Source of the DNA: Voacanga thouarsii
Taxonomy: Eukaryota; Streptophyta; Magnoliopsida; Gentianales; Apocynaceae
Direction: 5' to 3'
NCBI GenBank assembly: GCA_026120185.1
Contig: JANUWF010001617.1
Span: 682,001-746,000 of the forward strand
DNA: 64,000 bases
Below are positions 36,481 to 47,895 of the stretch, one piece after another (position 1 is the first letter of the stretch; each line of letters begins with the position of its first letter). Made by a program: the position numbers and the translations under genes. Under the pieces are notes generated by a model. That model was not told the DNA's origin. It did not search any database and worked only from the letters and a program-made list of their open reading frames with translations.

Positions 36481-36807
36481 AATAAGAAATAAACTATAAA
36501 AATTATCAAGTAAATAGCTTATAAGAAATGAAAAATAAGAGAATCACTTAAATTGATTCAAATTTATATTCTATTTGTTTATATAATACCCTTATTTATA
36601 GAGAGTTAAATACATTATCTTAAAAGATAAGAAATGAATTAATAAATTCGATATTATTTTATTCATAAAATTAATAATTTTATAAAAATGAACGATTACA
36701 TATATTTTTGAATAAATAAATAATTTCAAAAATTGAACAGTCACATCTATTTTTTAAATAAATGGATAGCTTCACAAGATGAACAACCAATCTTATTGAT
36801 TTTATAA
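36481..36807 (-). repeat. Degenerate 5' LTR of the ancient Copia
   Basis: Partner of 26741-27064. It lies immediately upstream (on the minus strand) of the gag relic. The spacer 36100-36480 before it is AT-rich with TTCAAATTTC-type short repeats and no gene. Confidence 0.62.
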
Positions 36808-36883
36808 CTTTAGCTAAAATCTTTAAATTTTTTGAAGAATAAAACTAAAAAGTTAATTACGCAAACTAAGGAATTTGAGAGTT

Positions 36884-36910
36884 TGTTGTAACAAGACTTA
36901 TGGTTATACA
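36884..36910 (+). other. Possible 5' tip of the Copia C LTR, or extended end of the Copia B LTR
   Basis: A TG-starting 27-bp stretch (TGTTGTAACAAGACTTATGG and 7 more bases) sits between the AT-rich flank and the part of the Copia B LTR that aligns with its partner. It could be the beginning of the Copia C LTR whose end lies at 46328. It could equally be rearranged Copia B sequence. No TSD helps decide. Confidence 0.25.
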
Positions 36911-38630
36911 AGCATAAACCAAGCCCTAGAGGCAATCACTTTTACATTGTATATGACATATTTTATTTTAATAAAAGGCATTATTTATCTTACAGTTTCT
37001 TTTTATTTACTTTAAGTAATATAATTGTTCGAAAAAGTCCCTAGTACAACACTGTGTTAAGAAAATCATGATAGAGATCATGATATGAGATTCCTACTAC
37101 ACTGGATGGTGTTAGTACTTAAATAGTCACTGTTCATAGTATTAATGAGACAGGACATCATTAATGCGTTAAGACTAGCATGTGTTAGACTTCCTGATTT
37201 GATCAGGCGGTGGTTCTCATAATCGTGAGTATTGAGATATTTAAAGTTAACACATGGATGCTTGTTAATGGAACAAGTTCATTGGATGACCTAACTTTGA
37301 GATAATCATATGGATAACTATTTAGTGCCGGTGATATAATCTCAATATAGCAAACGTGCAAGTATTCTTAGACTTGAGATCTCCAAGATACTTTGTTTGC
37401 TGAGCTTTGTACTTTGATTCCAATTTCCGGAGCTCGATCGAGGGCTGCTTATGGGATGGATATTGGGTACATTGTGAGGTAAATGAAAGTAGTTGAGAGG
37501 GTCAATAAAGGATTCACCACTCCTAATAGTAGGGGCGAATATCTCACGGCCACTTGTAGGAATTACTACTCGGAAAGTCCTTAGCCAAGGCGATTGTGTA
37601 TTGGAAACAGTTCCAATTGATACGCATCTAGAGTAGTGGGTTCCTGGTACAAGTATTATTGTATTCGGGCCAGAATTATTTCTGGAGGGAGTTGGCACTA
37701 ATTCCGTACTCCAAACCGGATGAGATATTGTATGGTGAAAGGAGTTAATTGCACTAAAGTTTGTTATTGAAGGGTTCATGTCAAGCCACTTGACTTCCTG
37801 GACTCTTGGGTGGTCATGATGTGTTGCTAGATACCGCTCATGATCTGGGAATATGGGGTTATTAATTGATGAATTAATAAACCAATCATGATTAGAATTA
37901 ATAGGATTAATTTTAATTAATTATGGATTATTAATCTCAAAGATGTTTGGATTAATTCATATTCTCTACCAATTGACTGGGAAACCTAATATGTCACACA
38001 CAATAGAGGATTATATACTCAAGATGTTATTTGATAACATTGTGGGGTTAATTGAGAGAAAGAGAAGTTGTTGTGGACAAATTATAATTAGTTATAATTT
38101 ATAATACAAGTTGTAATTGTAAGAACTTGATGTTTCCAATTACAATTAGGGAACTTTAATTGTTTTAGAATTCAAGATTTTCAGTGATTTTTTGATTTTA
38201 TGATGATATAACCGAAAAACCCTAAAGGTGATTTCACGTGAGAAAAACAGCAGTCACCTAAACCTTCTCTTCTTCTTCTTCTCCCTCGATTTGATCTTGA
38301 GGAGGAACCCTTGTTGCCACTTAGAATTTCTGCTAGCACAGAAAACTACGTGCTTGAGTATTCCCCTGTGTGGATTACTATTAGAGATAATTACACACTG
38401 TGATTATAGTGGGTAGACGTTCAACTCACGTGGAGATTAATCACGAGGATTATTGGATCGCGTCTCAACTTGAAGAAGAAAATTTTGTTCTTCGCATGAT
38501 CACCCAAAGGTAAAAGCTGTTACCTTTACTCTTTTTATGTCTTGTTTTCCACACATAGAAGAGTCCCAGGAGGGTATCTTGATTTATTTTCAGCTGCGCC
38601 GTATGGGATACGAGTCTGAGATACCCAACA
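36911..38630 (+). repeat. 5' LTR of Copia B
   Basis: Aligns with 44198-45920 throughout except for its first dozen bases. It contains a CTTCTTCTTCTT tract near 38270 that is one unit longer in the partner. A 145-codon antisense frame (37342-37779) is repeated in the other LTR at 44629-45066 and is not considered a gene. Confidence 0.88.
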
Positions 38631-38631
38631 G

Positions 38632-38644
38632 TGGTATCAGAGCC
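38632..38644 (+). other. Primer-binding site of Copia B (tRNA-iMet type)
   Basis: TGGTATCAGAGCC one base after the 5' LTR, complementary to the 3' end of plant initiator tRNA-Met including CCA. Reverse transcription would prime here. Confidence 0.9.
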
Positions 38645-39046
38645 ATGCTATGTATGGTCTACAGATATTATTTTGGCATGAAAAACTGTTTTTGTGTTTG
38701 TCTTTATTTGCTGTGAAAATCGTTTTCACTCGAGTCGAAATCGTTTCGATCTTTATGTGTTGGGTCCGTAGCACAATATGATTATGTAAAAGTTACAGCG
38801 TATTTCGAAAGGATGCTTTCTTTGGTACTGAAAATTTCTGTAGGAAAAACGTTTTCTTGCAACATGGATGTTGCTCTCCATTTCATCTTAATTTTCCGTT
38901 TTGATTTTGTTTAAACTAATAAATTGGTTGTTGTTTAGAGTTTTAAAATAGAAAATACTGCTGAGAATTGTTCTCACTGAAAATTTGCAGTACCAGAAAT
39001 TGTTTCTGAATTTTTTTGAAAATCGCCGCTATTATTGCAGAACACA

Positions 39047-39170
39047 GGCGGCGCCGGCGCCGGCCTCGAAGCCAGCGCCGGTTCCATTCTGTTCGCGATG
39101 TTCAAAAATCGTTTTTCGAAGAGAAAAATTTTTGAAAACCAAAATAGCGCCGGCTTCGAAACCGGCACCA
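39047..39170 (+). repeat. GC-rich palindromic leader repeats of Copia B
   Basis: Between the primer-binding site and gag, two CpG-dense blocks (39047-39085, GCGCCGGCGCCGGCC and onward, and 39146-39169, GCCGGCTTCGAAACCGGC) stand out in a 35%-GC surrounding. Each can fold on itself, and each is followed by a similar TTCTG...TGTTYGC stretch, so the block looks duplicated about 90-100 bp apart. The position would suit an RNA packaging or dimerisation element. Confidence 0.5.
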
Positions 39171-40436
39171 ATTCTGCTCTGTTTGCCACTCCCAGCTATT
39201 TAAAAAAAAAAATTGGAACAGAATTTTGAAAGGGAAAAACCTCATTTGATGAGAGACGAGACCCAAAAGCATTTTCTCAAAATTAGTTTTGAGACAATTA
39301 ATTTTGTTCTTCAGAATAATGATTTTGAAAATCTAAAATTGATGTATTCTCTAAAATGGTGATTTTAGAATTTGTTTTATTTTTCCAAAAATAGTGATTT
39401 TGGAATAATAGAAGTATATGTTTATTTTGTTTAAGCATAGTCAATAGCATGGTGGATGGTTATGGACTAAAACCAATTATATGTGTTCATGCATTTTACA
39501 GTTTTAATTTTTATGAAATAGGGCCTGCGTGTCCTGCCTTCTCTAGAATTCTTGTGTAATTCTCTTCTCATCTAACTCCCCTCGAATGTAACTCCAGGTT
39601 TTCTTTCTGTAGGAAATTATATAATTAGTTTACATAGGTTAGATAGGAATAGAATTATTTTATTCTAGAGATGGCAACCAAAACAAGGCGAGGAGATAAG
39701 ACCTTTTACTTAAATCATGCATGAACACATAGGGTTAACTATATTAATTTCTTTTATGGCTTAAGGAAATTAATTTAGGAAAAGTCCATAACCATAACAC
39801 GTAATCGCTTTATTACCATGATTATCAATTATGTAATTTATTGATTATTATGCATGTCATTCAATGAAATCACTAAAAGGAACAAATCCCTCAATTAACA
39901 TTAAACCTAATTTCTTCCGTTAATATAGTAAGAACGAGGTCCTTTTTCGAGACCAGGTTGTTGGGCAAACCCAAGCCTACTTGACATTGGGCATGTTCAA
40001 ACTATAAAATTAAATTCCTTTGGAATTAAATTTCTGATTAATGGGTCAGGTTTAACTAAATTCTTTATCCCGGTTGGACAAACTCAAGCATAAAGAAATT
40101 TAGAGGAAAAGTTAGGGTAGCCCAAAAGGCTTTAAGATTAAAAGCTGTTAATCACCCAATGATCTGGTAGTTACATACGATGTAATTGGTATTGGATACC
40201 CACCAATAAACTTAAGGATGGCTTGTTGGGCAAACCCAAGGTTATTCTTGAAGAATTTGGATACCGGTCCACTAGGAAAACTTCCAACGGGCTTTCCCGA
40301 ATTAGTAGTTGGGACTATTGGTTTGAGTAAAATAGTGGAGTAAAAATACGCTTAAATAAAGTCCTAATTATTTGCATATCATGTGCGTATACAAGTAGTT
40401 AATGTTCTCTATCTTTACATCTAGGTCACTTGCATC

Positions 40437-40990
40437 ATGTCAACGAACTTGAACTTACGTAGCATTTTGGAAACCAACAAGTTAACCGAATCAAACTATC
40501 TCGATTGGTATAGAAATTTGAGAATCGTTCTCAAATCGGAAAAGTTGCTCTACGTACTAGATGCTCCTATTCCACCACCACCAGCCCAAGATGCTCATGC
40601 TGATGAGCATGCTGTCCTCAGGAGGCACAAGGAGAATAGTGATACAACATAATGTATTATACTGGTATATCCATGATTCCTGAGTTACAAAAACAGCACG
40701 AGCATATGGATGCTCAATCGATCATTTTACATCTTCGAGAGCTGTTTGATGCCCAAACCAGAACGAGAGATATGAGATCTCGAAGCAACTATTTCGTTGT
40801 AAAATGGCAGAAAGTTCTTCTGTGGCTACTCATGGGCTGAAGATGCTGTGCTTGATAGAGAAGCTTGGATCTCTCGGGTTTACAATGGATCATGACTTAA
40901 GTGTTGACTTAATTCTATAATTTTTGCCTAATAATTTCTCACAATTTGTGATTAACTATCAGATGAATAAGATTGAGTCCACCATTCCTT
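40437..40990 (+). pseudogene. Copia B gag, broken
   Basis: Starts MSTNLNLRSILETNKLTESN and continues with YLDWYRNLRIVLKSEK, a typical Copia gag N-terminus. A TAA at about 40650 and a shifted frame (40652-40840, with LRELFDAQTRTRDMRSR) show it is interrupted. Further stops lie before the zinc knuckle in the next frame. Confidence 0.85.
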
Positions 40991-40992
40991 AA

Positions 40993-42759
40993 TTGATCAA
41001 TCTTCTCAAAATTGCAAAGTTCTCCATGAAGAAGGATTCCAATGCGGTTTTAATGGTAGAATCTTCATCTTCCAATAAGAAAGTTCAAAAGAAGAAGAAG
41101 AAGGCTGCTATGAAGCCCAAAGGTGGTGTGAACAAGAAGGACGCAGCTACCAAGGGCCCATGCTATCATTGTGGGAAGATGGGCCACTGGAGGTGCAACT
41201 GCAAAGCTTACTTAGAGACCATCAAGGACAAAAAGCAGAAGGAGAAGCTTACAAGCACTTCTACTTCTTCTCCAGGTATGTTTATGATTGAAATAAATAC
41301 TGCCTTTAGAAATGAGATATGGGTATTAGATACCGGATGTGGATCTCATTTGTGCAATAACTTGCAGGGGCTAAAGAGTAGTAAAAGGCTAGAGAAAGGC
41401 GATGTGGACCTACGTACTGAAAAGGGGGCAAAGGTTGCTGCACTTGTTGTGGGGACATACGAGCTGAACCGGCCTTCGGGATTGATTCTAGAACTGAAAA
41501 ACTGTTATTATGTATCAGTTTTAATGAAAAATATTATCTCAATTGCGTGTTTAGACTTATGTGGATTTCATTTAATATTTAAGAATAAATGTTGTTCGTT
41601 TTCATTGAATGATATTCATTATAGTTTAACAACTTTAGTTAATGGTTTATATGTTCTAGACTTGGACAATTCAATTCTCAATATAAACAATAAGAAACCT
41701 AAAATAGATAACTCTAACATCTCTTACTTATGGCATTGTCGTTTGGGCCATGTAAATGAAAATCGTATTTCTAAGTTACACAAGCTTGGTGATTTAGGGT
41801 CATTTGATTATGAATCATATAGCACATGCGAGTCTTGTTTACTAGGTAAAATGACTAGAACTTATTTTCTAAAAAAAAGAGAACGGGCCAAGGAGTTATT
41901 AAAACTCATACATTCTGATGTATGTGGCCCAATATCAATACAAGCAAGCGGAGGTTATAACTATTTCATAACCTTTATCGATTATTTCTCACGATACGGG
42001 TATTTATATTTAATGAAATATAAATCAGAAGTCTTTGAAAGGTTTAAAGACTTCAAGAATGAAATAGAGAAACAACTTGGCAAAAGTATTAAGACTCTAA
42101 GATCTGATCGAGGAGGAGAATACTTGAGCCAAGAGTTTCTGAGTTATCTTAGAGATAATGGGATATTATCTCAATGGACTCTGCTACATACACCTCAACA
42201 TAACGGTGTATCTGAGAGAAGGAATCGAACCATTCTAGACATGGTACGGACCATGATGGCTTCTGCAGACCTACCAAAATCGTTTTGGGGGTATGCACTA
42301 AAGACTTCTGTTTATATACTAAACAGAGTTCCGACAAAATCGGTTGATATTACCCCATTTGAGATGTTCTTTGGTAAGAGACCAAAGTTATCTCACTTGC
42401 GAGTATGGGGTTGTTCTGCCTTTGTCAAAATGCTACAGTCAGACAAACTTGAAAATAAGTCTGACAAGTGTTTGTTTGTGGGATATCTGAAAGAATCTTT
42501 CGGATATTACTTCTATCTACCCTCTGAAAATAAACTGTTTGTTTCGAAGCATGTCGTCTTCTTAGAGAAGGAGCACATGCTCAAAGGGGACAGTGGGAGT
42601 AAGATTGAACTTAGTGAAGTTCATGAAGATCAAACAAACGAGAGTCAACCGTCTAACCCCACATCTATTAAGAGAATAGATGAACCTTCTAATACACAAG
42701 AACCTCGTAGATCTAGTAGGATACGTGTGGCACCTGAGAGACATGAATTTTCTCATTAG
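40993..42759 (+). CDS. Copia B zinc knuckle, protease and integrase (588 codons open)
   Basis: A long open segment of the gag-pol frame. It holds a Lys-rich linker; a CCHC knuckle (CYHCGKMGHWRCNC, about residue 57); aspartic protease with LDTGCGSHLC (about 112); a GAG-pre-integrase HHCC region (LWHCRLGHVN ... CESCLLGK, about 248-287); and an integrase core with SDVCGP, SDRGGEYLS and NGVSERRNR supplying the D,D,E residues (about 310-410). It then runs through WGCSAFVK and CLFVGY to the PRRSSRIRVAPERHE linker. The frame ends at TAG 42757-42759, while RT continues in another frame that opens at about 42680, so a frameshift separates it from RT. The start shown is only the first ATG of the open stretch. 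Confidence 0.88.
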   Translation: MINLLKIAKFSMKKDSNAVLMVESSSSNKKVQKKKKKAAMKPKGGVNKKDAATKGPCYHCGKMGHWRCNCKAYLETIKDKKQKEKLTSTSTSSPGMFMIEINTAFRNEIWVLDTGCGSHLCNNLQGLKSSKRLEKGDVDLRTEKGAKVAALVVGTYELNRPSGLILELKNCYYVSVLMKNIISIACLDLCGFHLIFKNKCCSFSLNDIHYSLTTLVNGLYVLDLDNSILNINNKKPKIDNSNISYLWHCRLGHVNENRISKLHKLGDLGSFDYESYSTCESCLLGKMTRTYFLKKRERAKELLKLIHSDVCGPISIQASGGYNYFITFIDYFSRYGYLYLMKYKSEVFERFKDFKNEIEKQLGKSIKTLRSDRGGEYLSQEFLSYLRDNGILSQWTLLHTPQHNGVSERRNRTILDMVRTMMASADLPKSFWGYALKTSVYILNRVPTKSVDITPFEMFFGKRPKLSHLRVWGCSAFVKMLQSDKLENKSDKCLFVGYLKESFGYYFYLPSENKLFVSKHVVFLEKEHMLKGDSGSKIELSEVHEDQTNESQPSNPTSIKRIDEPSNTQEPRRSSRIRVAPERHEFSH

Positions 42760-44160
42760 TGACCATAATGACATATTACTCATAGATGAAGATGAGCCTA
42801 CTACCTACAAGGATGTTCTGAATAGTTTAGAATATGGCAAATGGCTTGAGGCCATGAAGTCAGAGATGGATTCCATGTACGACAACCAAGTATGGACTTT
42901 GGTTGATCCACCCAAAGGAATTAAACCTATTGGGTGCAAGTGGATTTTCAAGAAGAAAACGGACATGGATGGTAACTTAGTTACCTATAAAGCACGACTA
43001 GTGGCGAAGGGTTATCGTCGACAACATGGTATTGACTAGGATAAAACCTTCTCACCAGTAGCCATGTTGAAATCCATCAGGATACTTCTAACCATTACTG
43101 CTCATTATGATTATGAGATTTAGCAAATGAATGTGAAAACAGCTTTCCTAAATAGAAATCTGACTGAGGAAGTGTATATGACACAACCTGAGGGTTTCAC
43201 ATCCAGTGATGGCACAAAGGTGTGCAAGCTGCAAAGGTCCATTTATGGACTTAAGCAACCTTCTAGGAGTTGGAATACCGCTTTGATGAAACAATCAAAG
43301 AGTTTGGTTTCATTCAAAACATGGATGAGCCTTGTGTATACAAGAGGGTTAGTGGGAGTACAATCGTTTTCTTACTGCTTTATGTAGATGACATATTACT
43401 AATAGGAAACAATATACCTGTCTTGCAAATGGTTAAAATTTGGTTGTCCAAATAATTCTCCATGAAAGATCTTGGATAACCAACCTATATTCTTAGAATA
43501 AGGATCTGTAGAGATAGATACAAAAGGTTACTTGGTCTTTCACAGTCTACATACATAGATAAAGCGCTAAAGAGGTTTAGTATGGATCAATCCAAAAAGG
43601 GATTCTTACCCATGTCACATGGTGTAAGCCTTTCAAAGTCAATGTCTCACAAGACACAAATTGAAAAGGATCACATGAGTAAGATTCCATATACTTCGGT
43701 GGTTGGATCTATCATGTATGCTATGATATGTATTAGGCCCGATGTATCTTGTGCTCTCAGTTTGACGAGTAGATACCAATCTGACCCTGGTGAGGGTCAT
43801 TGGGCGGCTGTAAAGAATATCCTTAAGTACTTACGAAGGACTAAGGATATGTTCTTAGTATATGGAGAAGGTGATTTGAAAATAAACAAGTATACTGATG
43901 CTAGTTTTCAATCTGACAAAGATGATTTCAAATCACAATTTGGCTACGTATTTACGTTGTGCGGAGGGGCAATAAGTTGAAAAAGTTCCAAACAAGAAAT
44001 TATTGCCAACTCTACGACAGAAGCTGAGTACATAGCGCTTCTGAAGCAGCTAAAGAAATTAAGATAGAGAGAGTTCCTACGGATGAGAACATAGCTGACC
44101 CACTTATGAAAGCACTATCCCAAAAGAAACATGATTGTCATGTTGAGTCATTCGGTATTA
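42680..44160 (+). pseudogene. Copia B reverse transcriptase and RNase H, with stops and frameshifts
   Basis: RT segments run from the PTTYKDVLNS lead-in and GCKWIFKKKTDMDGN through ARLVAKGYRRQHGID to TAG 43037-43039. A second TAG lies at 43121. MNVKTAFLNRNL then runs to LQRSIYGLKQPSRSW, where the frame shifts to one holding LLYVDDILLIGNN (YVDD active site). RNase H pieces include IPYTSVVGSIMYAM, RPDVSCALSLTSRYQ, and after a stop near 43980 the TTEAEYIAL and ADPLMKAL motifs. At least two frame changes and four stops disable it. Confidence 0.87.
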
Positions 44161-44197
44161 GATACATGAATGATTGGTTCTAGTGCAAGTGGGAGTC

Positions 44198-45920
44198 TGT
44201 TAGTGTTGTGCCCTAGAGGCAATTACTTGTACATTGTATATAACACATTTTATTTTAATAAAAGGCATTATTTATCTTACAGTTTCTTTTTGTTTACTTT
44301 AAGTAATATAACTATTCGATAAAGTCCCTAGTACAACACTGTGTTAAGAAAATCATGATAGAGATCATGATATGAGATTCCTATTACACTGGATAGTGTT
44401 AGTACTTAAATAGTCCCTAGTCATAGAATTAATGAGACAGGACATCATTAATGCATTAAGACTAGCATGTGTTAGACTTCCTGATTTGATCAGGCGATAG
44501 TTCTCATAACCGTGAATATTGAGATACTCAAAGTTAACACATGGATGCTTGTTAATGGAACAAGTTCATTGGATGACCTAACTTTGAGATAATCATATGG
44601 ATAACTATTTAGTGCCGGTGATATAATCTCAATATAGCAAACGTGCAAGTATCCTTAGACTTGAGATCTCCAAGATACTTTGTTTGCTGAGCTTTGTACT
44701 TTGATTCCAATCTCCGGAGCTCGATCGAATGCCGCTTATGGGATGGATATTGGGTACATTGTGAGGTAAATGAAAGTAGTTGAGAGGGTCAATAAAGGAT
44801 TCACCACTCCTAATAGTAGGGGCGAATATCTCACGGCCACTTGTAGGAATTATTACTCGAAAAGTCCTTAGCCAAGGCGATTGTGTATTGGAAACAGTTC
44901 CAATTGATACGCATCTAGAGTAGTGGGTTCCTGGTACAAGTATTATTGTATTCGGGCCAGAATTATTTCTGGAGGGAGTTGGCACTAATTCCGTACTCCA
45001 AACCGGATGAGATATTGTATGGTGAAAGGAGTTAATTGCACTAAAGTTTGTTATTGAAGGGTTCATGTCAAGCCACTTGACTTCCTGGACTCTTGGGTGG
45101 TCATGATGTGTTGCTAGATACCGCTCATGATCTGGGAATATGGAGTTATTAATTGATGAATTAATAAACCAATCATGATTAGAATTAATAGGATTAATTT
45201 TAATTAATTATGGATTATTAATCTCAAAGATGTTTGGATTAATTCATATTCTCTACCAATTGACTGGGAAACCTAATAGGTCACACACAATAGAGGATTA
45301 TATACTCAAGATGTTATTTGATAACATTGTGGGGTTAATTGAGAGAAAGGGAAGTTGTTGTGGACAAATTATAATTAGTTATAATTTATGGTACAATTTG
45401 TAATTGTGAGAACTTGATGTTTCCAATTACAATTAGGGAACTCTAATTGTTTTAGAATTCCAGATTTTTAGTGATTTTTTGATTTTATGATGATATAACC
45501 GAAAAACCCTAAGGGTGATTTCACGTGAGAAAAACAGCAGCTACCTAAACCTTCTCTTCTTCTTCTTCTTCTCTCTCGATTTGATCTTAAGAAGGAACCC
45601 TAGCCGCCACTTAGAATTTTTGCTAGCACAGAAAATTACGTGCTTAAGTATTCCTCTGTGTGGATTACTATTAGAGATAATCACATACTGTGATTATAGT
45701 GGGTAGACGTTCAACTCACGTGGAGGTTGATCACGAGGATTACTGGATCGCGCCTCAACTTGAAGAAGAAAATTTTATTCTTCGCACGATCACCCAAAGG
45801 TAAAAGCTGTTACCTTTACTCTTTTTATGTCTTGTTTTCCACACATAGAAGAGTCCTGGGAGGGTATCTCGATTTATTTTCCGCTGTGCTGTATGGGATA
45901 CGAGCCTAAGATACCCAACA
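44198..45920 (+). repeat. 3' LTR of Copia B
   Basis: 1723 bp, TGTTAGTG...CCCAACA. Very similar to 36911-38630, with scattered single-base differences, implying a recent insertion. Followed directly by Copia C LTR sequence. Confidence 0.9.
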
Positions 45921-46328
45921 TAAGAAAGCAATGACAGCTTTGCTCCACTTCCATTGCAGAATTCTCTAGAGCTGCAAATTGCAGCTAAAAATCCTTAATT
46001 TGTAGCAACTAATTTTGACAATGAACAAAGGCTAGCTAGATCATAACTTGCAAAGAATATTCAAGAAGTTTTTGCAGATGCAAAACCGACTTAGCATGAC
46101 GGTTTACAACATCTATATATAGATGTCATGTGTTTTGCATCCAATCAAGTGAAATGTGTGTGTGAGAAGTGTTAGGCAGAGAGGTAGTTGAAACGCACTA
46201 AGTGCTCATATGTTAGTAGTATTTGTGTGGAGAAAAAAAGTAGTGGTTGTGTACTATGTGCTAGTGCTCTCATATATAGTTGAATAAATTTTATTTAGTT
46301 ATTTTGATCCTCTTTAATTTTCTCAACA
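45921..46328 (+). repeat. 3' part of the 5' LTR of Copia C
   Basis: This non-coding stretch ends TCTCAACA (46321-46328). It is followed by ATTT and then TGGTA, the first five bases of a primer-binding site. The remaining TTAGAGCC lies at 62204-62211 beyond the CACTA element. It contains TATATATAG and a run typical of an LTR promoter and poly(A) region near 46110-46270. Its upstream limit is hidden by the Copia B insertion. Confidence 0.65.
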
Positions 46329-46337
46329 ATTTTGGTA

Positions 46338-46900
46338 CACTACTAAAAATTAAAACAAATACAACGGCCAGAAACCTGTCGTATTTGAGAAAATATCATC
46401 ATTTTTGCTATAAAAGACGGTTAAACGATGATTTTTTAGCCTTCGTATATAATGTCGTCGTTTTTATTAAAAAAAGCCGAAAAATTATCGTATTTAACTA
46501 ATGCGACGGTGTAAATACGACGGTTAGGGAAAAGCATCACAATTTCTCACCTTGGTTGAGAATCTGCAAACCGTCGTATTTGGTGAAAATACCATCGTAA
46601 TTGTTCCGTAAATATGACGGATTTAAACTGTCACAAATACTTATTAATTGTGACAGTTATTTGCGACGGTCCTAACCGTCGCAATTGTTGAGTATTTGTG
46701 ACGGTATCTAACCGTTGTAATTACAACCATGGTAATAAATCTTGAAGCAATTGTGACCATTAGTAAAAATAACAGCTCTGACCGCCATATTTGTTTTGTT
46801 AAGCCATAACCAAATGTGACCATTTGTGACCGTCACTTTTGATAAACAAATACGACGGTTTTGTGACCGTTGTATTTGATTACATTTTTTTTTTAAAAAA
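46338..46900 (+). repeat. Left TIR and subterminal repeats of the CACTA element
   Basis: From CACTAC onward, motifs such as CGTCGTATTTG, TACGACGGTTA, GCGACGGTCCTAACCGTCGC and TTGTGACGGT recur in both orientations, many as short hairpins. They are less regular than at the right end. The following stretch to 47880 is AT-rich and has no recognisable gene. Low-confidence frames such as 47393-47722 match nothing I know. Confidence 0.8.
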
Positions 46901-47895
46901 ATAATTGCTTGGTATTTAGGCCTATCCACCTGAATTTCAAACCAAATACAATCCGTTCAACTCATTCAACACCAATCATAATAAAATACAATTTGCTTAA
47001 TGCCAAACAAATTAAAATCAATCTCTTAAACATTGAAATCATAAATAATTCTTAAATTCCACAAGAGAAATAATACTACATATATAACAAGTAGAAAATA
47101 CCAATGAATCTATTAAAAATAGTAGTACATGTAAAACAAGAAACAAAATTGAGTACGTCAGTCCTTCTCAATATCATCTTTTTCCCTTCCTTCTTATCTC
47201 TTCCCAGTATTATCTTTTCCTATTCCTCTCTTCAGTGGGTTGGGCTTTAAAACATCTCCTTACCTACACAATACACAAATCAGAGATTAAAATAAAGTAT
47301 GAAAAAAGTACGAGTATAAACTTAGAATAAAGTACAAGTGTAAATTTAGAATATTAAAATATAGACATATACTGATAGAAAATTTCTAAACTATGAAAAA
47401 ATTAAATAGAGGACAAATAAAATTCTTCTCCTTTCTTTTCGTTCCAATTCCTTCAATCATAAAATATTGTAAGAAGGTAGAACCAAGTTTTATGCTCATA
47501 GCATTCAGAACACACCAAGCTACACTCTATTGCAAGATACTTTGCCTTTTCACCATCCACTTAAGCAATAGTTTTGTTACTATGGAACTTCAATTTTTGG
47601 AGTATGCAAGTGAACTCAACAACCATTTAATTGAATATATGATCAGAATCAAGAACCAGCCTGAATTAATTAGAAAAAGTTATAGAGAAATGGATATATT
47701 TTCTTGTAGACTAGACAAGTGAAGAGAGGAAAAGTTGAGAAGACATCAAGTTCTTGCAATTTTTAATGAAAAAATTATAAAACGTAAGATGAGAAATAAG
47801 GAAAAAAGACAAGGCAGTGCAATTAAAATATGTTATGTAAATGAGCTAAGACAAGGCAGTGCTCACCAATGAACAAACCAATCGTCTTTTCCTCT

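Larger units (their letters stand above)
26741..36807 (-). mobile_element. Ancient Copia related to family A, interrupted by later insertions
   Basis: Two degenerate LTRs (about 26741-27064 and 36481-36807) share long stretches such as TTTTGAATAAATAAATAAT and CTTATTGATTTTATA. Between them, minus-strand relics follow the Copia A gene order and can be aligned with 15935-20785 base by base over long distances, with many substitutions and small deletions. The element is split by a collapsed LTR element (28422-32337) and by a MITE (34517-34815). Removing these leaves about 6 kb. The heavy decay shows it is the oldest Copia layer here. Confidence 0.82.
36911..45920 (+). mobile_element. Copia LTR retrotransposon, family B, about 9 kb
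   Basis: Two LTRs of about 1.72 kb (36911-38630 and 44198-45920) are nearly identical. The right one starts TGTTAGTGTTGTGCCCTAG and both end GATACCCAACA. After the left LTR comes a canonical iMet primer-binding site TGGTATCAGAGCC (38632-38644). Before the right LTR is a short purine-rich AAGTGGGAG. Gag, zinc knuckle, protease, integrase, RT and RNase H follow in Copia order. The first 12-13 bp of the left LTR do not match the right one and no TSD was found, so the left boundary is rearranged or mis-joined. Confidence 0.88.

Noticed and set aside
37342..37779. 145-codon minus-strand frame, repeated at 44629-45066
   Set aside because: It recurs only because it lies in both LTRs of Copia B and is antisense to the element. 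It shows no domain.
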